A stretch of DNA of 64,000 bases. Source: Chryseobacterium echinoideorum. Its GTDB lineage: Bacteria > Bacteroidota > Bacteroidia > Flavobacteriales > Weeksellaceae. Position 1 is the stretch's first letter. Every line of letters begins with the position of its first letter. The stretch covers positions 1-64,000 of the forward strand of contig NZ_VKNW01000013.1 in the NCBI RefSeq assembly GCF_007474535.1, given 5' to 3'. The notes beneath the pieces were generated by a model. It was not told where the DNA came from. It worked only from the letters and a program-made list of their open reading frames with translations, and did not search any database. A program made the position numbers and the translations under genes. Shown here piece after piece: positions 28,513-38,131 of this stretch.

Positions 28513-29327
28513 TATGGTTCTAAGCTGCCTTGATCATAATATGGAAAATGTAAATTTAAAGATTGTCCATTAATGTCTATTGGCATTGATGATAAATAAA
28601 AAGATTCTACTTCTACATGTTTATGCTTTCTTAAACCAAAACAAAAATTGAAAGCAATTTTATCTACGTTTTTATTTAAACAACCATTCAAATAGTTTCT
28701 TATTCTATCAATATACTTTTTTACTTTAGGTAATTCATACTGTATATAACTTGGTACATATTTATCTTTTGAACTATTTTTCATCGACTGCCCTAATAAG
28801 CTTTGCAAAAAATCATTGTGACATTTATCTAAATCAATATTAATTGGATACTCATTTTTCATATTAAATAAAAGAAATGTTTCATCTTTATTTTGTTGTT
28901 TATCCGAAAAAGTTACAATTGCATATATTTTATTAACAAAAGAATTCAAGCTTAATAAATCTTCTTGAGATATATCTTCTATCTCGAATTGATTTTGTTC
29001 CATTTGCAAAAAAGAAATATTTACAAAATCAAATCCACGCTGAATATAACTATTGACTAACTTTTCGTATAACTCATAATATATAAATAGATTTGACTTT
29101 ATATTAGGTAGTTTAATCCCAAAACGACTTGCATCCAACTCATAAATATCATCTGGTATTGGATCATTAATTATCTTAATATAATTTTCAGCATTAACAT
29201 GGTTTCTAATCTTGATGCTTAAAAAAATTTCAAATTTATTTTTATTTGGTAGATAAATTATTTCACCCAATTTTTCCTTAGATATTAATTCTCTTTCTGC
29301 TTCACAATCAAAGTCTTTTTCCCTCAT
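28512..29327 (-). CDS. hypothetical cytoplasmic protein in the two-component operon
   Basis: 271 residues with no signal peptide or membrane segment. The composition is acidic and rich in Asn, Ile and Lys, with mixed alpha/beta character. I recognise no domain. It lies 4 bp after the response regulator stop and overlaps the membrane protein start by one base, so the four genes form one tightly packed operon. Position argues for a role in the same signalling pathway or as its effector. It is more AT-rich than the response regulator, which may indicate later acquisition. Confidence 0.75.
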   Translation of the reverse strand: MREKDFDCEAERELISKEKLGEIIYLPNKNKFEIFLSIKIRNHVNAENYIKIINDPIPDDIYELDASRFGIKLPNIKSNLFIYYELYEKLVNSYIQRGFDFVNISFLQMEQNQFEIEDISQEDLLSLNSFVNKIYAIVTFSDKQQNKDETFLLFNMKNEYPINIDLDKCHNDFLQSLLGQSMKNSSKDKYVPSYIQYELPKVKKYIDRIRNYLNGCLNKNVDKIAFNFCFGLRKHKHVEVESFYLSSMPIDINGQSLNLHFPYYDQGSLEP

Positions 29328-29331
29328 AATT

Positions 29332-29964
29332 TTAGTTTTTAAAATGGTTAAATTTATTAATTGCCTCCACTTTGTTGCTGACGTGGAGTTTTCTGTAAAT
29401 GTTACCTACATGTTTTTTCACGGTATCAATACTGATAAACTTTTTATCAGCTATTTCTTTGTAGAGCAAACCTTCAGCTAAAAGTTCTAAAACTTCTTTC
29501 TCTCTTCCCGTAAGCTCGTCCCATTCCTGTACTTCTGAATTTTTTTGTTGAAAATGGTTGAGAACTTTTCGGGCAATTGCGAAACTCATCGGAGCACCTC
29601 CATTATACGCATCACGGATTGAAGATAAAATTTTATCCATGCTTTCGCCTTTTACCAAATATCCCATTGCACCGGCTTTCAAAGAATTGAAAACCTTTTC
29701 GTCATCTTCAAAACTTGTACACATGATAAATTGGGTTTGAGACATGCTTTTTCTGAGTTTTCTGATGACATCAATTCCTAACATATCCGGAAGCTGAATA
29801 TCCATCATCACAACATCAGGAGAAAAATCCGGTAACATTTTTAAAGCTGACTTTCCATCGTAAAACTGGGCAACAACGGTCATATCATCCTGATAATTGA
29901 TAACTTTCTTCAACGCATTGTTGTAGTTTTTTTCGTCTTCTACTATGGCTATGGAAATACTCAT
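29332..29964 (-). CDS. NarL/FixJ-family response regulator
   Basis: About 210 residues from the ATG at 29964; a farther start at 30015 would add 17 hydrophobic residues not typical of the family. The receiver domain (1-120) has the acidic pocket VEDE (Glu9, Asp10), phospho-acceptor Asp55 in VMMDIQLPD, Thr in IMCTSFEDD and Lys in YLVKGES. A LuxR-type helix-turn-helix follows (LTGREKEVLELLAEG, YKEIADKKFISIDTVKKHVG). It is the first gene of a four-gene minus-strand operon that ends with the cognate kinase. Target genes are unknown; a regulator of this type often controls its own or a neighbouring operon. Confidence 0.92.
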   Translation of the reverse strand: MSISIAIVEDEKNYNNALKKVINYQDDMTVVAQFYDGKSALKMLPDFSPDVVMMDIQLPDMLGIDVIRKLRKSMSQTQFIMCTSFEDDEKVFNSLKAGAMGYLVKGESMDKILSSIRDAYNGGAPMSFAIARKVLNHFQQKNSEVQEWDELTGREKEVLELLAEGLLYKEIADKKFISIDTVKKHVGNIYRKLHVSNKVEAINKFNHFKN

Positions 29965-30183
29965 GTTTGCGGATTTCTTTAGAACAAATTTCAACAGAAA
30001 AATGAGAAGAGTCAATTACACTTTCGGGTAATTGTAAATTTTAATAATCGTTTTAATGGTTTGTTTTTTGTTTTCATTAAATTTAAGAAATTTTTCAGAA
30101 ACAATTCTTTGTAAATGTAAAATTCTGATGTATCCTTTACAAACAATGGAAAACAAAACTTAAAACAAAAAAATATTTAATTT

Positions 30184-30600
30184 ATGAAAACATATCAGTT
30201 AGCTATTGCATGTTTATTTACTATTTCACTAATCAGTTGTAAAAAAGACGGCAATAAGGGAATTATTAAAAGTGAGCAAGAAATAATCCTCGCAGATAAT
30301 GGCAAGCCAGATTCTACTATAGCGTACAATGTAGATGTAGACGGAAACAAATCGATCAAAACAGATTATGTCTATAGAGCATCCGACGGAACTCTGGTAA
30401 AAGTGGTTTTTGATTACGATCCTGCAGACAGAAACGTCTCTATAAGAAGCAACAACAAAACTTTTATTCTTAAAAAGACCGAAGCCAAGCCTCATGAAAC
30501 GATCTACGAAAAGGATGATATGAAGGCAATGGTAAAAGGAGACAGCTTAATCCTTCATCAAGGAGGTAATATTATTGAACTGGTAAAAACGAAAATATAG
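30184..30600 (+). CDS. small exported lipoprotein of unknown function
   Basis: 138 residues. The lipoprotein signal MKTYQLAIACLFTISLISC ends in a lipobox with Cys19, followed by charged KKDGNKG. The mature part is a beta-rich domain of about 115 residues (DYVYRASDGTLVKVVFDY, KTFILKKTEAKPHETI). The domain was not recognised. It is divergent from the response regulator with about 220 bp between them and convergent with the rplQ operon. Membrane location is unclear; the residues after the Cys do not clearly signal export to the surface. Confidence 0.8.
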   Translation: MKTYQLAIACLFTISLISCKKDGNKGIIKSEQEIILADNGKPDSTIAYNVDVDGNKSIKTDYVYRASDGTLVKVVFDYDPADRNVSIRSNNKTFILKKTEAKPHETIYEKDDMKAMVKGDSLILHQGGNIIELVKTKI

Positions 30601-30605
30601 AACTA

Positions 30606-30640
30606 AAAAAACCGCTCAGTAATCTGAACGGTTTTTTTAT
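30606..30640. terminator. bidirectional terminator between the lipoprotein gene and rplQ
   Basis: AACCGCTCAG, a 4-nt loop and CTGAACGGTT pair with one mismatch region. The stem is preceded by six A and followed by seven T residues, so it can end both the lipoprotein transcript and the long ribosomal transcript. Confidence 0.8.
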
Positions 30641-30657
30641 ATCTGTAGAATTAATTA

Positions 30658-31185
30658 TTATTCTTCAGTCTTTTCCTCAGTAGAATCTGTAGTTTCAGCT
30701 TTTGGCTCTTCTACTTTTTCTTCTACTACAGGAGCTTCAGCAACTACAGCTTCTTTTTTCGCAGCTGTTGTAGATCTTCTGCTTCTTCTTGTAGTTTTCT
30801 TCTCTTCAGCATTAGGATTGTAAAGCTCATTGAAATCAACTAACTCAATTAAGGCAGTATCTGCAGCATCACCAGGTCTGAAACCAGTTTTGATGATTCT
30901 CGTATAACCACCGTTTCTTTCAGCGATTTTCGGAGCTACAGTTCTGAATAATTCAGTAACCGCTTCTTTATTTTGAAGATATGAAAAAACAATTCTTCTG
31001 TTGTGAGTAGTATCTTCTTTTGCTTTAGTTAATAGAGGTTCAACATATACTCTTAAAGCTTTAGCTTTAGCAACAGTAGTGTTGATTCTTTTATGCTCAA
31101 TTAGAGAACAAGCCATATTAGAAAGCAAAGCACTTCTGTGAGAAGCCGTTCTTCCTAAGTGATTGAATTTTTTACCGTGTCTCAT
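30658..31185 (-). CDS. rplQ: 50S ribosomal protein L17
   Basis: 175 residues, against 120-130 for typical L17. The first 120 residues are the conserved fold ([28 protein letters not shown]-like stretch, [20 protein letters not shown]). The last 50 are a low-complexity Lys/Arg then Glu/Ala/Thr tail, common in Bacteroidetes L17. L17 binds 23S rRNA near the tunnel exit region. It ends the alpha operon, 6 bp after rpoA. Confidence 0.97.
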   Translation of the reverse strand: MRHGKKFNHLGRTASHRSALLSNMACSLIEHKRINTTVAKAKALRVYVEPLLTKAKEDTTHNRRIVFSYLQNKEAVTELFRTVAPKIAERNGGYTRIIKTGFRPGDAADTALIELVDFNELYNPNAEEKKTTRRSRRSTTAAKKEAVVAEAPVVEEKVEEPKAETTDSTEEKTEE

Positions 31186-31191
31186 TATTAA

Positions 31192-32187
31192 TTATTTATC
31201 AGCGTCTAATTTATATTTTGCAACGTCAAAACCGAAGTTAAGACCTTTTGAATGCACCAATTCTTCTAGTTCTGTCAAAGATTTTTTACCAAAATTTCTG
31301 AATTTCATCAAATCAGACTTACTGTAAGAAACAAGCTCACCAAGAGTTTCTACTTCAGCCGCTTTCAGACAGTTAAGGGCTCTTACAGAAAGATCCATAT
31401 CTGCTAATTTAGACTTTAGTAATTGTCTTGTATGAAGTGTTTCTTCATCGTACTGGATAGATGCTTTTACGGCTTCAGTTTCCAAAGTGATTCTCTCATC
31501 AGAGAAAAGCATAAAGTGATAAATTAATATCTTTGAAGCTTCAGTTAAAGCATTCTGAGGACTTATTGAGCCATCAGTTTCTATATCTAGTACAAGTTTT
31601 TCGTAGTCTGTTTTTTGCTCTACACGGTAATTTTCAATACTGTACTGTACTTTTTTGATCGGCGTAAAGATAGAGTCAATCGCAATAGTTCCCATAGGAG
31701 CATTGTTTGACTTGTTTTGTTCAGAAGGAACATATCCTCTTCCCTTTTCTATGTTGAACGTAATTTCAAAAGTAACATCAGAATTCAGGTTGCAGATCAA
31801 TAAGTCAGGATTCAAGATTTCAAATCCGTTGATTGATTGCCCTAAATCTCCAGCAGTAACAGCAGTTTTACCTGAAACCTTAGCAACAACCTGCTCAGAA
31901 GCCTGGTTTTCTGCTGTAGCTTTAAGTCTTACCTGCTTAAGGTTAAGAATAATTTCGGTAACGTCTTCAATTACTCCCGGGATAGTTGAAAATTCGTGCT
32001 CTACACCTTCTATTTTGATAGATGAAATAGCGTATCCTTCCAGAGAAGAAAGCAACACTCTTCTCAAAGCATTACCGATTGTAAGCCCGAAACCTGGTTC
32101 TAGAGGTCTGAATTCGAATTGACCTTTAAATTCATCAGAGTTAAGTAGGATTACTTTATCGGGTTTTATGAATTGTAAAATTGCCAT
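31192..32187 (-). CDS. rpoA: DNA-directed RNA polymerase subunit alpha
   Basis: 331 residues. The N-terminal assembly domain ([40 protein letters not shown]) seeds core polymerase. The C-terminal domain (about 255-320: [40 protein letters not shown]) contacts upstream DNA and activators. Length and order (rpsD-rpoA-rplQ) are standard. Nothing unusual is seen. Confidence 0.99.
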   Translation of the reverse strand: MAILQFIKPDKVILLNSDEFKGQFEFRPLEPGFGLTIGNALRRVLLSSLEGYAISSIKIEGVEHEFSTIPGVIEDVTEIILNLKQVRLKATAENQASEQVVAKVSGKTAVTAGDLGQSINGFEILNPDLLICNLNSDVTFEITFNIEKGRGYVPSEQNKSNNAPMGTIAIDSIFTPIKKVQYSIENYRVEQKTDYEKLVLDIETDGSISPQNALTEASKILIYHFMLFSDERITLETEAVKASIQYDEETLHTRQLLKSKLADMDLSVRALNCLKAAEVETLGELVSYSKSDLMKFRNFGKKSLTELEELVHSKGLNFGFDVAKYKLDADK

Positions 32188-32220
32188 ATTGTTGGGTTGA
32201 GCAAAAATTTGATTAAAAAA

Positions 32221-32829
32221 TTATTTAGAGTAAAGTTCGACGATCAACTGTTCTTTGATGTCTTCCGGAATCTGGATTCTATCCGGAGCAGAAATGAAAG
32301 TACCTTCTTTCTTCTCGTCGTTGAATTGTAACCACTCATAGTTTGCTTTTGAAGCCAATGCATCAGCAACAACTTCCAAAGACTTAGATTTTTCTCTTAC
32401 AGCGATTACATCACCAGCTTTTACTAAATAAGATGGAATGTTCAAAATCTCGCCATTTACAGTAATATGTCTGTGAGAAACCAATTGTCTTGCTCCTGCT
32501 CTTGTTTTAGCAAAACCTAATCTGTAAACCACGTTGTCTAATCTAGACTCGCAAAGTTGCAAAAGAACTTCACCGGTTACACCTTTACTTCTGTGTGCTT
32601 TTTCAAAAAGATTAGCAAACTGTCTTTCTAAAATACCGTAAGTATATTTAGCTTTTTGTTTTTCAGCTAACTGAACTGCATATTCTGATTTCTTAGCACC
32701 TCTTCTTTTATTAGGACCATGCTGTCCTGGCGGTTGGTTTTTTCTTTTTTCGAAGTTTTTGTCATCTCCGTAGATTGCAGCACCAAACTTTCTAGCAATC
32801 TTAGTTTTAGGTCCAATATATCTTGCCAT
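32221..32829 (-). CDS. rpsD: 30S ribosomal protein S4
   Basis: 202 residues. It begins [16 protein letters not shown] and contains the S4 RNA-binding domain at about 90-155 ([40 protein letters not shown]). It initiates 16S rRNA 5'-domain assembly and in many bacteria represses the alpha operon. The zinc-binding Cys cluster found in some S4 proteins is absent. Followed by rpoA after 33 bp. Confidence 0.99.
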   Translation of the reverse strand: MARYIGPKTKIARKFGAAIYGDDKNFEKRKNQPPGQHGPNKRRGAKKSEYAVQLAEKQKAKYTYGILERQFANLFEKAHRSKGVTGEVLLQLCESRLDNVVYRLGFAKTRAGARQLVSHRHITVNGEILNIPSYLVKAGDVIAVREKSKSLEVVADALASKANYEWLQFNDEKKEGTFISAPDRIQIPEDIKEQLIVELYSK

Positions 32830-32848
32830 AATGGGTAAATTCTAAAAA

Positions 32849-33238
32849 TTAAACTCTTCTTCTTTTTGGTGGTCTACAACCGTTGTGTGGCATAGGAGTC
32901 ACATCAATGATTTCGCTGACTTCAATTCCTGAATTGTGGATCGTTCTGATTGCAGATTCTCTACCTGCACCAGGACCTTTCACATACACCTTTACTCTTC
33001 TAAGACCAGCTTCGTGAGCAACAGCAGAGCAATTTTCAGCTGCCATCTGAGCAGCAAATGGAGTATTCTTTTTAGAACCTCTGAAACCCATTTTACCGGC
33101 AGAAGCCCAAGAGATAACTTCTCCGTTTTTATTTGTTAAAGAAATGATGATGTTATTGAAAGAAGCCTGAATGTGCGCTTCACCAATAGCTTCAACTTTT
33201 ACTTTTCTTTTTTTAACTACTTTAGTTTGTTTTGCCAT
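32849..33238 (-). CDS. rpsK: 30S ribosomal protein S11
   Basis: 129 residues, normal length. Motifs [38 protein letters not shown] and the end [18 protein letters not shown] are diagnostic. It forms part of the 30S platform near the E site. Thirteen bp separate it from rpsM. Confidence 0.99.
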   Translation of the reverse strand: MAKQTKVVKKRKVKVEAIGEAHIQASFNNIIISLTNKNGEVISWASAGKMGFRGSKKNTPFAAQMAAENCSAVAHEAGLRRVKVYVKGPGAGRESAIRTIHNSGIEVSEIIDVTPMPHNGCRPPKRRRV

Positions 33239-33250
33239 AATTCCTAACGA

Positions 33251-33628
33251 TTATTTACTTGCCTTTTTCTTGTTAGCAACTGTTTTTCTCTTTCCTTTAC
33301 GGGTTCTAGAGTTGTTTTTCGTTCTCTGGCCTCTTAAAGGTAATCCTAGTCTGTGACGTATTCCTCGTTGGCATCCTATGTCCATCAATCTCTTGATGTT
33401 CAATTGCACTTCAGATCTCAATTCTCCTTCTACTTTAATGTTTTCAGAGATGTATGTTCTGATTGCAGCCAATTCATCGTCATTCCATTCGTTGACTTTC
33501 TTGTCTTCGCTGATACCGGCAGCTTTAAGGATTTCTGAAGAAGTGCTTCTTCCGATTCCGTAGATGTAAGTTAAACCGATAACGCCTCTTTTGTTTTTTG
33601 GTAAATCAATACCTGAAATTCTCGCCAT
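33251..33628 (-). CDS. rpsM: 30S ribosomal protein S13
   Basis: 125 residues. The start [20 protein letters not shown] and the C-terminal [20 protein letters not shown] are characteristic. It sits in the 30S head, contacts tRNA and bridges to the 50S subunit. The basic tail [13 protein letters not shown] is typical. Ten bp from rpmJ. Confidence 0.99.
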   Translation of the reverse strand: MARISGIDLPKNKRGVIGLTYIYGIGRSTSSEILKAAGISEDKKVNEWNDDELAAIRTYISENIKVEGELRSEVQLNIKRLMDIGCQRGIRHRLGLPLRGQRTKNNSRTRKGKRKTVANKKKASK

Positions 33629-33637
33629 AATTTAATT

Positions 33638-33754
33638 TTAGCCTTGTCTTTGTTTAAATTTTGGGTTTTTCTTGTTGATTACAAACAGAACGCCTTTTCT
33701 GCGAACGATTTTGCAATCAGCACTTCTTTTTTTAATTGATGCTCTAACTTTCAT
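33638..33754 (-). CDS. rpmJ: 50S ribosomal protein L36, zinc-free (C-minus) form
   Basis: 38 residues, starting [20 protein letters not shown] and ending NPKFKQRQG. Compared with zinc-binding L36 (Cys11, Cys14, Cys27, His33), here position 11 is Ser, Cys14 remains, 27 is Asn and 33 is Phe, so the zinc ribbon cannot form. L36 is a small 23S rRNA-binding protein of the 50S subunit. It sits in the usual infA-rpmJ-rpsM order, preceded by a hairpin-containing spacer. Confidence 0.95.
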   Translation of the reverse strand: MKVRASIKKRSADCKIVRRKGVLFVINKKNPKFKQRQG

Positions 33755-33824
33755 TTGATAGTATTTATTTTTTTACTAATGATAAAATCCTGGGATTTCA
33801 ATGTTAGTATTTATTTTTCAACAA

Positions 33825-33858
33825 TAGCCAAATGGAAACCTCAGAATCCATTTGGCAT
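33825..33858 (-). terminator. hairpin between infA and rpmJ
   Basis: GCCAAATGG (33827-33835) and CCATTTGGC (33848-33856) form a perfect 9-bp stem with a 12-nt loop. On the minus strand no strong T-run follows, so it may be an attenuator or mRNA-stability element rather than a full terminator. Confidence 0.5.
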
Positions 33859-33864
33859 TTGTTT

Positions 33865-34080
33865 TTAGTATCTAAATGTTATTCTCCCCTTTGAAAGATC
33901 ATAAGGAGACATTTCTAATTTTACCTTATCTCCAGGTAACAGTTTAATGTAATGCATACGCATTTTACCGGAAATATGAGCAATAAGTACATGCCCATTC
34001 TCCAACTCTACACGAAACTGGGCGTTGGAAAGAGCTTCCGTTATTACGCCATCCTGCTCAATATGTTTTTGTTTTGCCAT
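33865..34080 (-). CDS. infA: translation initiation factor IF-1
   Basis: 71 residues, one OB-fold S1-type domain: [40 protein letters not shown], and the C-terminal [15 protein letters not shown]-like end (here [15 protein letters not shown]). It binds the 30S A site during initiation. Three bp from secY, in the canonical secY-infA-rpmJ order. Confidence 0.99.
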   Translation of the reverse strand: MAKQKHIEQDGVITEALSNAQFRVELENGHVLIAHISGKMRMHYIKLLPGDKVKLEMSPYDLSKGRITFRY

Positions 34081-34083
34081 AAA

Positions 34084-35463
34084 TTAATATCCAGTCGATC
34101 TTGATAATTTTGACTGCATTAAGCCATCATAATGATGATTCAGCAGATAAGTGTTAATCTGTTGAACAGTATCAAGTACTACTCCAACCATAATCAACAA
34201 CGATGTACCTCCGAAGAACAGGGCAAACGCATCTGTCTGAACAAGACTTCCATGCACTATTGCTGGAAGGACTGCAAAGATAGATAAAAATATTGCACCT
34301 GGCAAGGTAATTTTTGATAAAATATCATCAAGGTAATCTGCAGTTTCTTTACCGGGTCTAACTTTAGGTACCAAACCACCGTTTCTCTTAAGATCATCGG
34401 CCATTTGGTTTACCGGAATTGTGATTGCGGTATAGAAAAATGAGAAGATAATAATCAATAACGCAAACAATACGTTGTACTGCCAGCTGAAAACATTTTT
34501 GAAACCGGCAAGAAAAGTATTTGATTCGTCAAACTTAGTCAATAAGCCAGGTACGAACATCAATGCCTGAGCAAAGATAATCGGCATTACACCGGCTGCA
34601 TTTACTTTTAATGGAATCCACTGTCTTGCACCTTGCATAAGATTTCTATTTACACCTCCTCTTGCCTGAGCTCTGCTCACATACTGAATAGGTATTTTTC
34701 TTACCGCAACAGAAAGTACTACTGCTAAAAGAACTACCAACATCCAGAATATAACTTCAACAAGAATCATGATAGAACCTAATCCTCCTTTCCCGTTTTG
34801 TACTGCTACTTCTTGTACAAATGCTTCAGGTAATCTAGACAAAATACCCACCATAATCAGGATGGAGATACCGTTACCGATACCTTTGTCTGTGATTTTT
34901 TCTCCTAACCACATTGCAAATACAGATCCTGCAACCAAGATTACAATACTCGGCAACCAAAACATTACTGAGTTCGGATCAATAAGATAAGCAGACTGGA
35001 ACTGAGCATAAGGTAAAAATAATCCTGTAATAGATCCCAGATATGAAGGTGCCTGTACAAGACAAACTCCAATCGTTAACCATCTGGTGATCTGATTAAG
35101 GGTATTTCTTCCTGATTCTCCGTCTTTCTGAAGTTTCTGAAGATAAGGAATTGCCATCCCCATCAACTGAACAATAATAGAAGCAGAAATGTAAGGCATA
35201 ATCCCTAACGCCATTACAGAAGCATGGCTGAAAGCTCCTCCTGTAAATGACGAAAGCAAGCCAAGGAGACCTGCTCCTTGCTTGTTACCGCCCTGACTTT
35301 TATAATGCTCTAAGAGATCTCCCACCTCTGCAAGGTTAATCGCAGGAAGAGAGATAAAAGATGCGAATCTATACACAAGGATAATACCTAAAGTAAATAG
35401 AATTTTATCTCTAAGTTCTTTAAGACTCCAAATATTTTTGAGGGTTTGTATAAATTCTTTCAT
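34084..35463 (-). CDS. secY: preprotein translocase subunit SecY
   Basis: 459 residues with ten transmembrane helices. It is the channel of the Sec translocon through which exported and membrane proteins pass. Landmarks are the N-terminal LRDKILFTLGIILVYRFAS, the plug region SFTGGAFSHASVMALGIMPY, GNGISILIMVGILSRLPEAF, the cytoplasmic loop with IPIQYVSRAQARG and the C-terminal MADDLKRNGGLVPKVRPG. It lies between rplO and infA, as in most bacteria. The length is slightly above the E. coli protein. Confidence 0.99.
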   Translation of the reverse strand: MKEFIQTLKNIWSLKELRDKILFTLGIILVYRFASFISLPAINLAEVGDLLEHYKSQGGNKQGAGLLGLLSSFTGGAFSHASVMALGIMPYISASIIVQLMGMAIPYLQKLQKDGESGRNTLNQITRWLTIGVCLVQAPSYLGSITGLFLPYAQFQSAYLIDPNSVMFWLPSIVILVAGSVFAMWLGEKITDKGIGNGISILIMVGILSRLPEAFVQEVAVQNGKGGLGSIMILVEVIFWMLVVLLAVVLSVAVRKIPIQYVSRAQARGGVNRNLMQGARQWIPLKVNAAGVMPIIFAQALMFVPGLLTKFDESNTFLAGFKNVFSWQYNVLFALLIIIFSFFYTAITIPVNQMADDLKRNGGLVPKVRPGKETADYLDDILSKITLPGAIFLSIFAVLPAIVHGSLVQTDAFALFFGGTSLLIMVGVVLDTVQQINTYLLNHHYDGLMQSKLSRSTGY

Positions 35464-35472
35464 TAGTAATTT

Positions 35473-35922
35473 TTATAAGGTAATTGCTTTTCCACCTGCT
35501 TTAGAAATCAATTCTTCAGCAGATTTAGTGAATTTGTCAGCAGAAATTGAAACCGCAGATTTCAATTCTCCTCTCCCCATAATTTTCACTAATTCATTTT
35601 TAGAAGCTAATCCGTTTTGTACCAAAACTTCTTTTGTAATATCTCCTGTAATAGATTTATTTTCAATTAAAGTCTGGATACTATCTAGATTAATTGCTCT
35701 GAATTCTTTTCTGTTTACGTTTTTGAAACCAAATTTAGGTAATCTTCTCTGCAAAGGCATCTGACCTCCTTCGAAACCAATCTTCTGAGAATAACCAGCT
35801 CTTGCTTTCTGACCTTTGTGACCTTTTGTAGAAGTACCGCCTTTTCCGCTACCTTGCCCTCTACCAATTCTTTTTGAATTGAAAGTAGATCCTGCAGCTG
35901 GCTTTATGTTGTTTAAATTCAT
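35473..35922 (-). CDS. rplO: 50S ribosomal protein L15
   Basis: 149 residues. The glycine-rich start (MNLNNIKPAAGSTFNSKRIG, GRGQGSGKGGTSTKGHKGQK) and GFEGGQMPLQRRLPKFGFKN are diagnostic. A late-assembling 50S protein. Ten bp from secY. The spacer upstream toward rpmD carries a long AT-rich inverted repeat. Confidence 0.99.
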   Translation of the reverse strand: MNLNNIKPAAGSTFNSKRIGRGQGSGKGGTSTKGHKGQKARAGYSQKIGFEGGQMPLQRRLPKFGFKNVNRKEFRAINLDSIQTLIENKSITGDITKEVLVQNGLASKNELVKIMGRGELKSAVSISADKFTKSAEELISKAGGKAITL

Positions 35923-35934
35923 TTTTTTATTGAT

Positions 35935-36015
35935 TTAAAGATTAAATAATTTAAAGATTAAAAAATTCCGACTAAAATAGGAAGAAAATTTTAATCTTTT
36001 AATCTTTGAATTTTT
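35935..36015. repeat. AT-rich inverted repeat between rpmD and rplO
   Basis: Copies of TTTAAAGATTAAA on the left face TTTTAATCTTTTAATCTTTGAA on the right, with ATTCC and GGAA facing each other about a 10-nt centre. The whole spacer can fold on itself. There is no T-run typical of termination on the minus strand. It resembles an intergenic palindromic repeat. Confidence 0.7.
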
Positions 36016-36018
36016 TAA

Positions 36019-36195
36019 TTATTTCTGAACTTCAAGTAAGTGACTAACTGCAGCTATCATTCCTAAGATAGAAGGAGTAGCTTCGTGTTCTACAACTTGG
36101 TGAAGTTTCTTAAATCCTAATGCTTCAAGCGTTCTCTTTTGGGTTTTTGTTCTACCAATAGCGCTTCTTACTTGCTTTACTTTAATTGTTGCCAT
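36019..36195 (-). CDS. rpmD: 50S ribosomal protein L30
   Basis: 58 residues. MATIKVKQVRSAIGRTKTQK, TLEALGFKKLHQVVEHEATP and SILGMIAAVSHLLEVQK are characteristic. It is missing from some bacteria but present here in its usual place, 11 bp after rpsE. Confidence 0.97.
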   Translation of the reverse strand: MATIKVKQVRSAIGRTKTQKRTLEALGFKKLHQVVEHEATPSILGMIAAVSHLLEVQK

Positions 36196-36206
36196 TGTTT
36201 TAAATA

Positions 36207-36728
36207 TTAACCGTTAAACACTTTAGTTAGAGAAACTCCTCTCATTCTTGCGATTTCTTCTGGTCTTCTAATGTCTAACAATGCTTTGAAAGTTGCCTTT
36301 ACCACATTGTGAGGGTTTGAAGATCCTTTAGATTTTGAAAGGATATCGTGAATACCAGCAGATTCTAGTACTGCTCTTACCGCACCACCGGCGATAAGCC
36401 CTGTACCGTGAGAAGCAGGTCTCAAGAAGATATCTGCACCTCCGTATCTAGCAGTAGTCTGGTGAGGGATTGTGTGATTCATCACAGGAACTTTTACTAA
36501 GTTTTTCTTAGCATCTTCTACCGCTTTAGCAATAGCAGAAGCAACTTCCTTAGATTTTCCTAAACCAAATCCGATAGTTCCGGCTTCATCTCCTACTACA
36601 ACGATAGCAGAAAATCCGAAAGCTCTACCTCCTTTAGTTACTTTTGTTACTCTATTAACAGCTACGAGACGATCTTTAAGTTCTAATCCTCCCGGTTTTA
36701 CTCTTTCTATATTATCTAGTCCTAACAT
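36207..36728 (-). CDS. rpsE: 30S ribosomal protein S5
   Basis: 173 residues. It has the double-stranded RNA-binding N-domain ([40 protein letters not shown]) and the C-domain ([40 protein letters not shown]). It helps keep decoding accurate, and loop changes near VTKGGR confer spectinomycin resistance; the loop looks wild-type. 18 bp from rplR. Confidence 0.99.
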   Translation of the reverse strand: MLGLDNIERVKPGGLELKDRLVAVNRVTKVTKGGRAFGFSAIVVVGDEAGTIGFGLGKSKEVASAIAKAVEDAKKNLVKVPVMNHTIPHQTTARYGGADIFLRPASHGTGLIAGGAVRAVLESAGIHDILSKSKGSSNPHNVVKATFKALLDIRRPEEIARMRGVSLTKVFNG

Positions 36729-36746
36729 ATTTCCGAAATTTAATGA

Positions 36747-37100
36747 TTAGAATTTAAGTCCACCTTCTCTCGCACCGTCAGCAAGAGCTTTCACTCTACC
36801 ATGGTAAACGAATCCGTTTCTATCAAATACAATATTTTCAATTCCTGCAGCAAGAGCTTTAGCAGCAATTGCTTTTCCTACAGCCGCAGAAACTTCAATT
36901 TTTGTTCCGTTAGCATCTACTCCTTTCTCTCTGGAAGAAGCAGAAACTAAAGTTTTACCGTCTTTATCGTTGATTAACTGAGCGTAAATTTCTTTATTAC
37001 TTTTATATACAGATAATCTTGGCAATTCAGAAGATCCTGAGATTTTTCCTCTTACTCTTCTTTTTATTCTTATTCTTTTTTCTAACTTACTTAGTGCCAT
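36747..37100 (-). CDS. rplR: 50S ribosomal protein L18
   Basis: 117 residues. [40 protein letters not shown] and the end [20 protein letters not shown] are the family landmarks. It binds 5S rRNA with L5 to form the central protuberance. 14 bp after rplF. Confidence 0.99.
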   Translation of the reverse strand: MALSKLEKRIRIKRRVRGKISGSSELPRLSVYKSNKEIYAQLINDKDGKTLVSASSREKGVDANGTKIEVSAAVGKAIAAKALAAGIENIVFDRNGFVYHGRVKALADGAREGGLKF

Positions 37101-37114
37101 TTTCTTAAATTTTA

Positions 37115-37660
37115 TTAAGCAGATTTACCAGCTTTACGTCTAACATTTTCACCAACGAATCTCACACCTTTTCCTTTGTACGGCTCAGGCTTTCTGAATG
37201 AACGGATTTTTGCAGCCACCATTCCAAGAAGTTGCTTATCGTAAGACGTTAAAGTAATAATTGGGTTTTTACCTTTTTCAGTCAATGTATCAACTTTCAC
37301 TTCGCTTGGAAGTTCTAATACGATACCGTGAGAGAAACCTAAAGCCAACTCAAGTTTTTGACCTGAGTGAGAAGCTCTGTAACCTACTCCCACTAATTCA
37401 AGTTTCTTTTCGAAACCTTCAGATACACCAACAATCATATTGTTGATTAACGCTCGGTACAAACCGTGAAGCGCTCTGTGTTGTTTAGCATCAGATGGTC
37501 TGTTAACTGTAAGTTCGCCATCTTTCTGCTCTAAAGTAATTCCTTCTGTAAGTTCCTGAGAAAGTTCTCCTTTAGAACCTTTTACCGTTACTACACCATC
37601 TTTCTCAGTGATGGTAACACCAGCGGGAATTGTTATAATTGCTTTACCAATTCTTGACAT
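37115..37660 (-). CDS. rplF: 50S ribosomal protein L6
   Basis: 181 residues, two related alpha/beta domains. [20 protein letters not shown] and the end [20 protein letters not shown] are diagnostic. It lies near the factor-binding site of the 50S subunit. 17 bp after rpsH. Confidence 0.99.
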   Translation of the reverse strand: MSRIGKAIITIPAGVTITEKDGVVTVKGSKGELSQELTEGITLEQKDGELTVNRPSDAKQHRALHGLYRALINNMIVGVSEGFEKKLELVGVGYRASHSGQKLELALGFSHGIVLELPSEVKVDTLTEKGKNPIITLTSYDKQLLGMVAAKIRSFRKPEPYKGKGVRFVGENVRRKAGKSA

Positions 37661-37677
37661 TTTCCTTTGATTAAAAA

Positions 37678-38076
37678 TTAATAAACATAGCAGATTACTT
37701 CACCGCCTACTTTTTCTTCTCTAGCTTTCTTGTCAGTCATTACCCCTTTAGAAGTAGAGATGATAGAAATACCCAAACCGTTTAACACTCTTGGAAGTTC
37801 CGCAGAACCTTTGTACTGTCTCAAACCTGGTCTAGAAGCTCTTTGAATAGACTTGATAGCCGGTTTGTTGGTTTGCTTGTCGTACTTTAAAGCGATTTTG
37901 ATCACTCCCTGAACAGCGTTATCTTCAAACTTGTAGTTTAAGATATACCCCTGATCAAATAAGATCTTAGTAATCTCCTTTTTGATTTTCGATGCAGGAA
38001 TTTCCACCACTTTGTGGCCTGCGCTTTGTGCGTTCCTTACTCTTGTTAGGAAATCTGAAATTGGATCTGTTACCAT
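37678..38076 (-). CDS. rpsH: 30S ribosomal protein S8
   Basis: 132 residues: MVTDPISDFLTRVRNAQSAG, and the end GLGISIISTSKGVMTDKKAR followed by GGEVICYVY. It binds helix 21 of 16S rRNA and in E. coli represses the spc operon. An unusually long spacer of 144 bp with a palindrome separates it from rpsN. Confidence 0.99.
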   Translation of the reverse strand: MVTDPISDFLTRVRNAQSAGHKVVEIPASKIKKEITKILFDQGYILNYKFEDNAVQGVIKIALKYDKQTNKPAIKSIQRASRPGLRQYKGSAELPRVLNGLGISIISTSKGVMTDKKAREEKVGGEVICYVY

Positions 38077-38131
38077 TTTTCTATTTTAAATTATTGGTTA
38101 AAGACAATCAGTATTGAAAGGACTTGAAGAT

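Noticed and set aside
31655-32122. Plus-strand 155-residue open frame inside rpoA
   Set aside because: Antisense to a certain, highly conserved gene.
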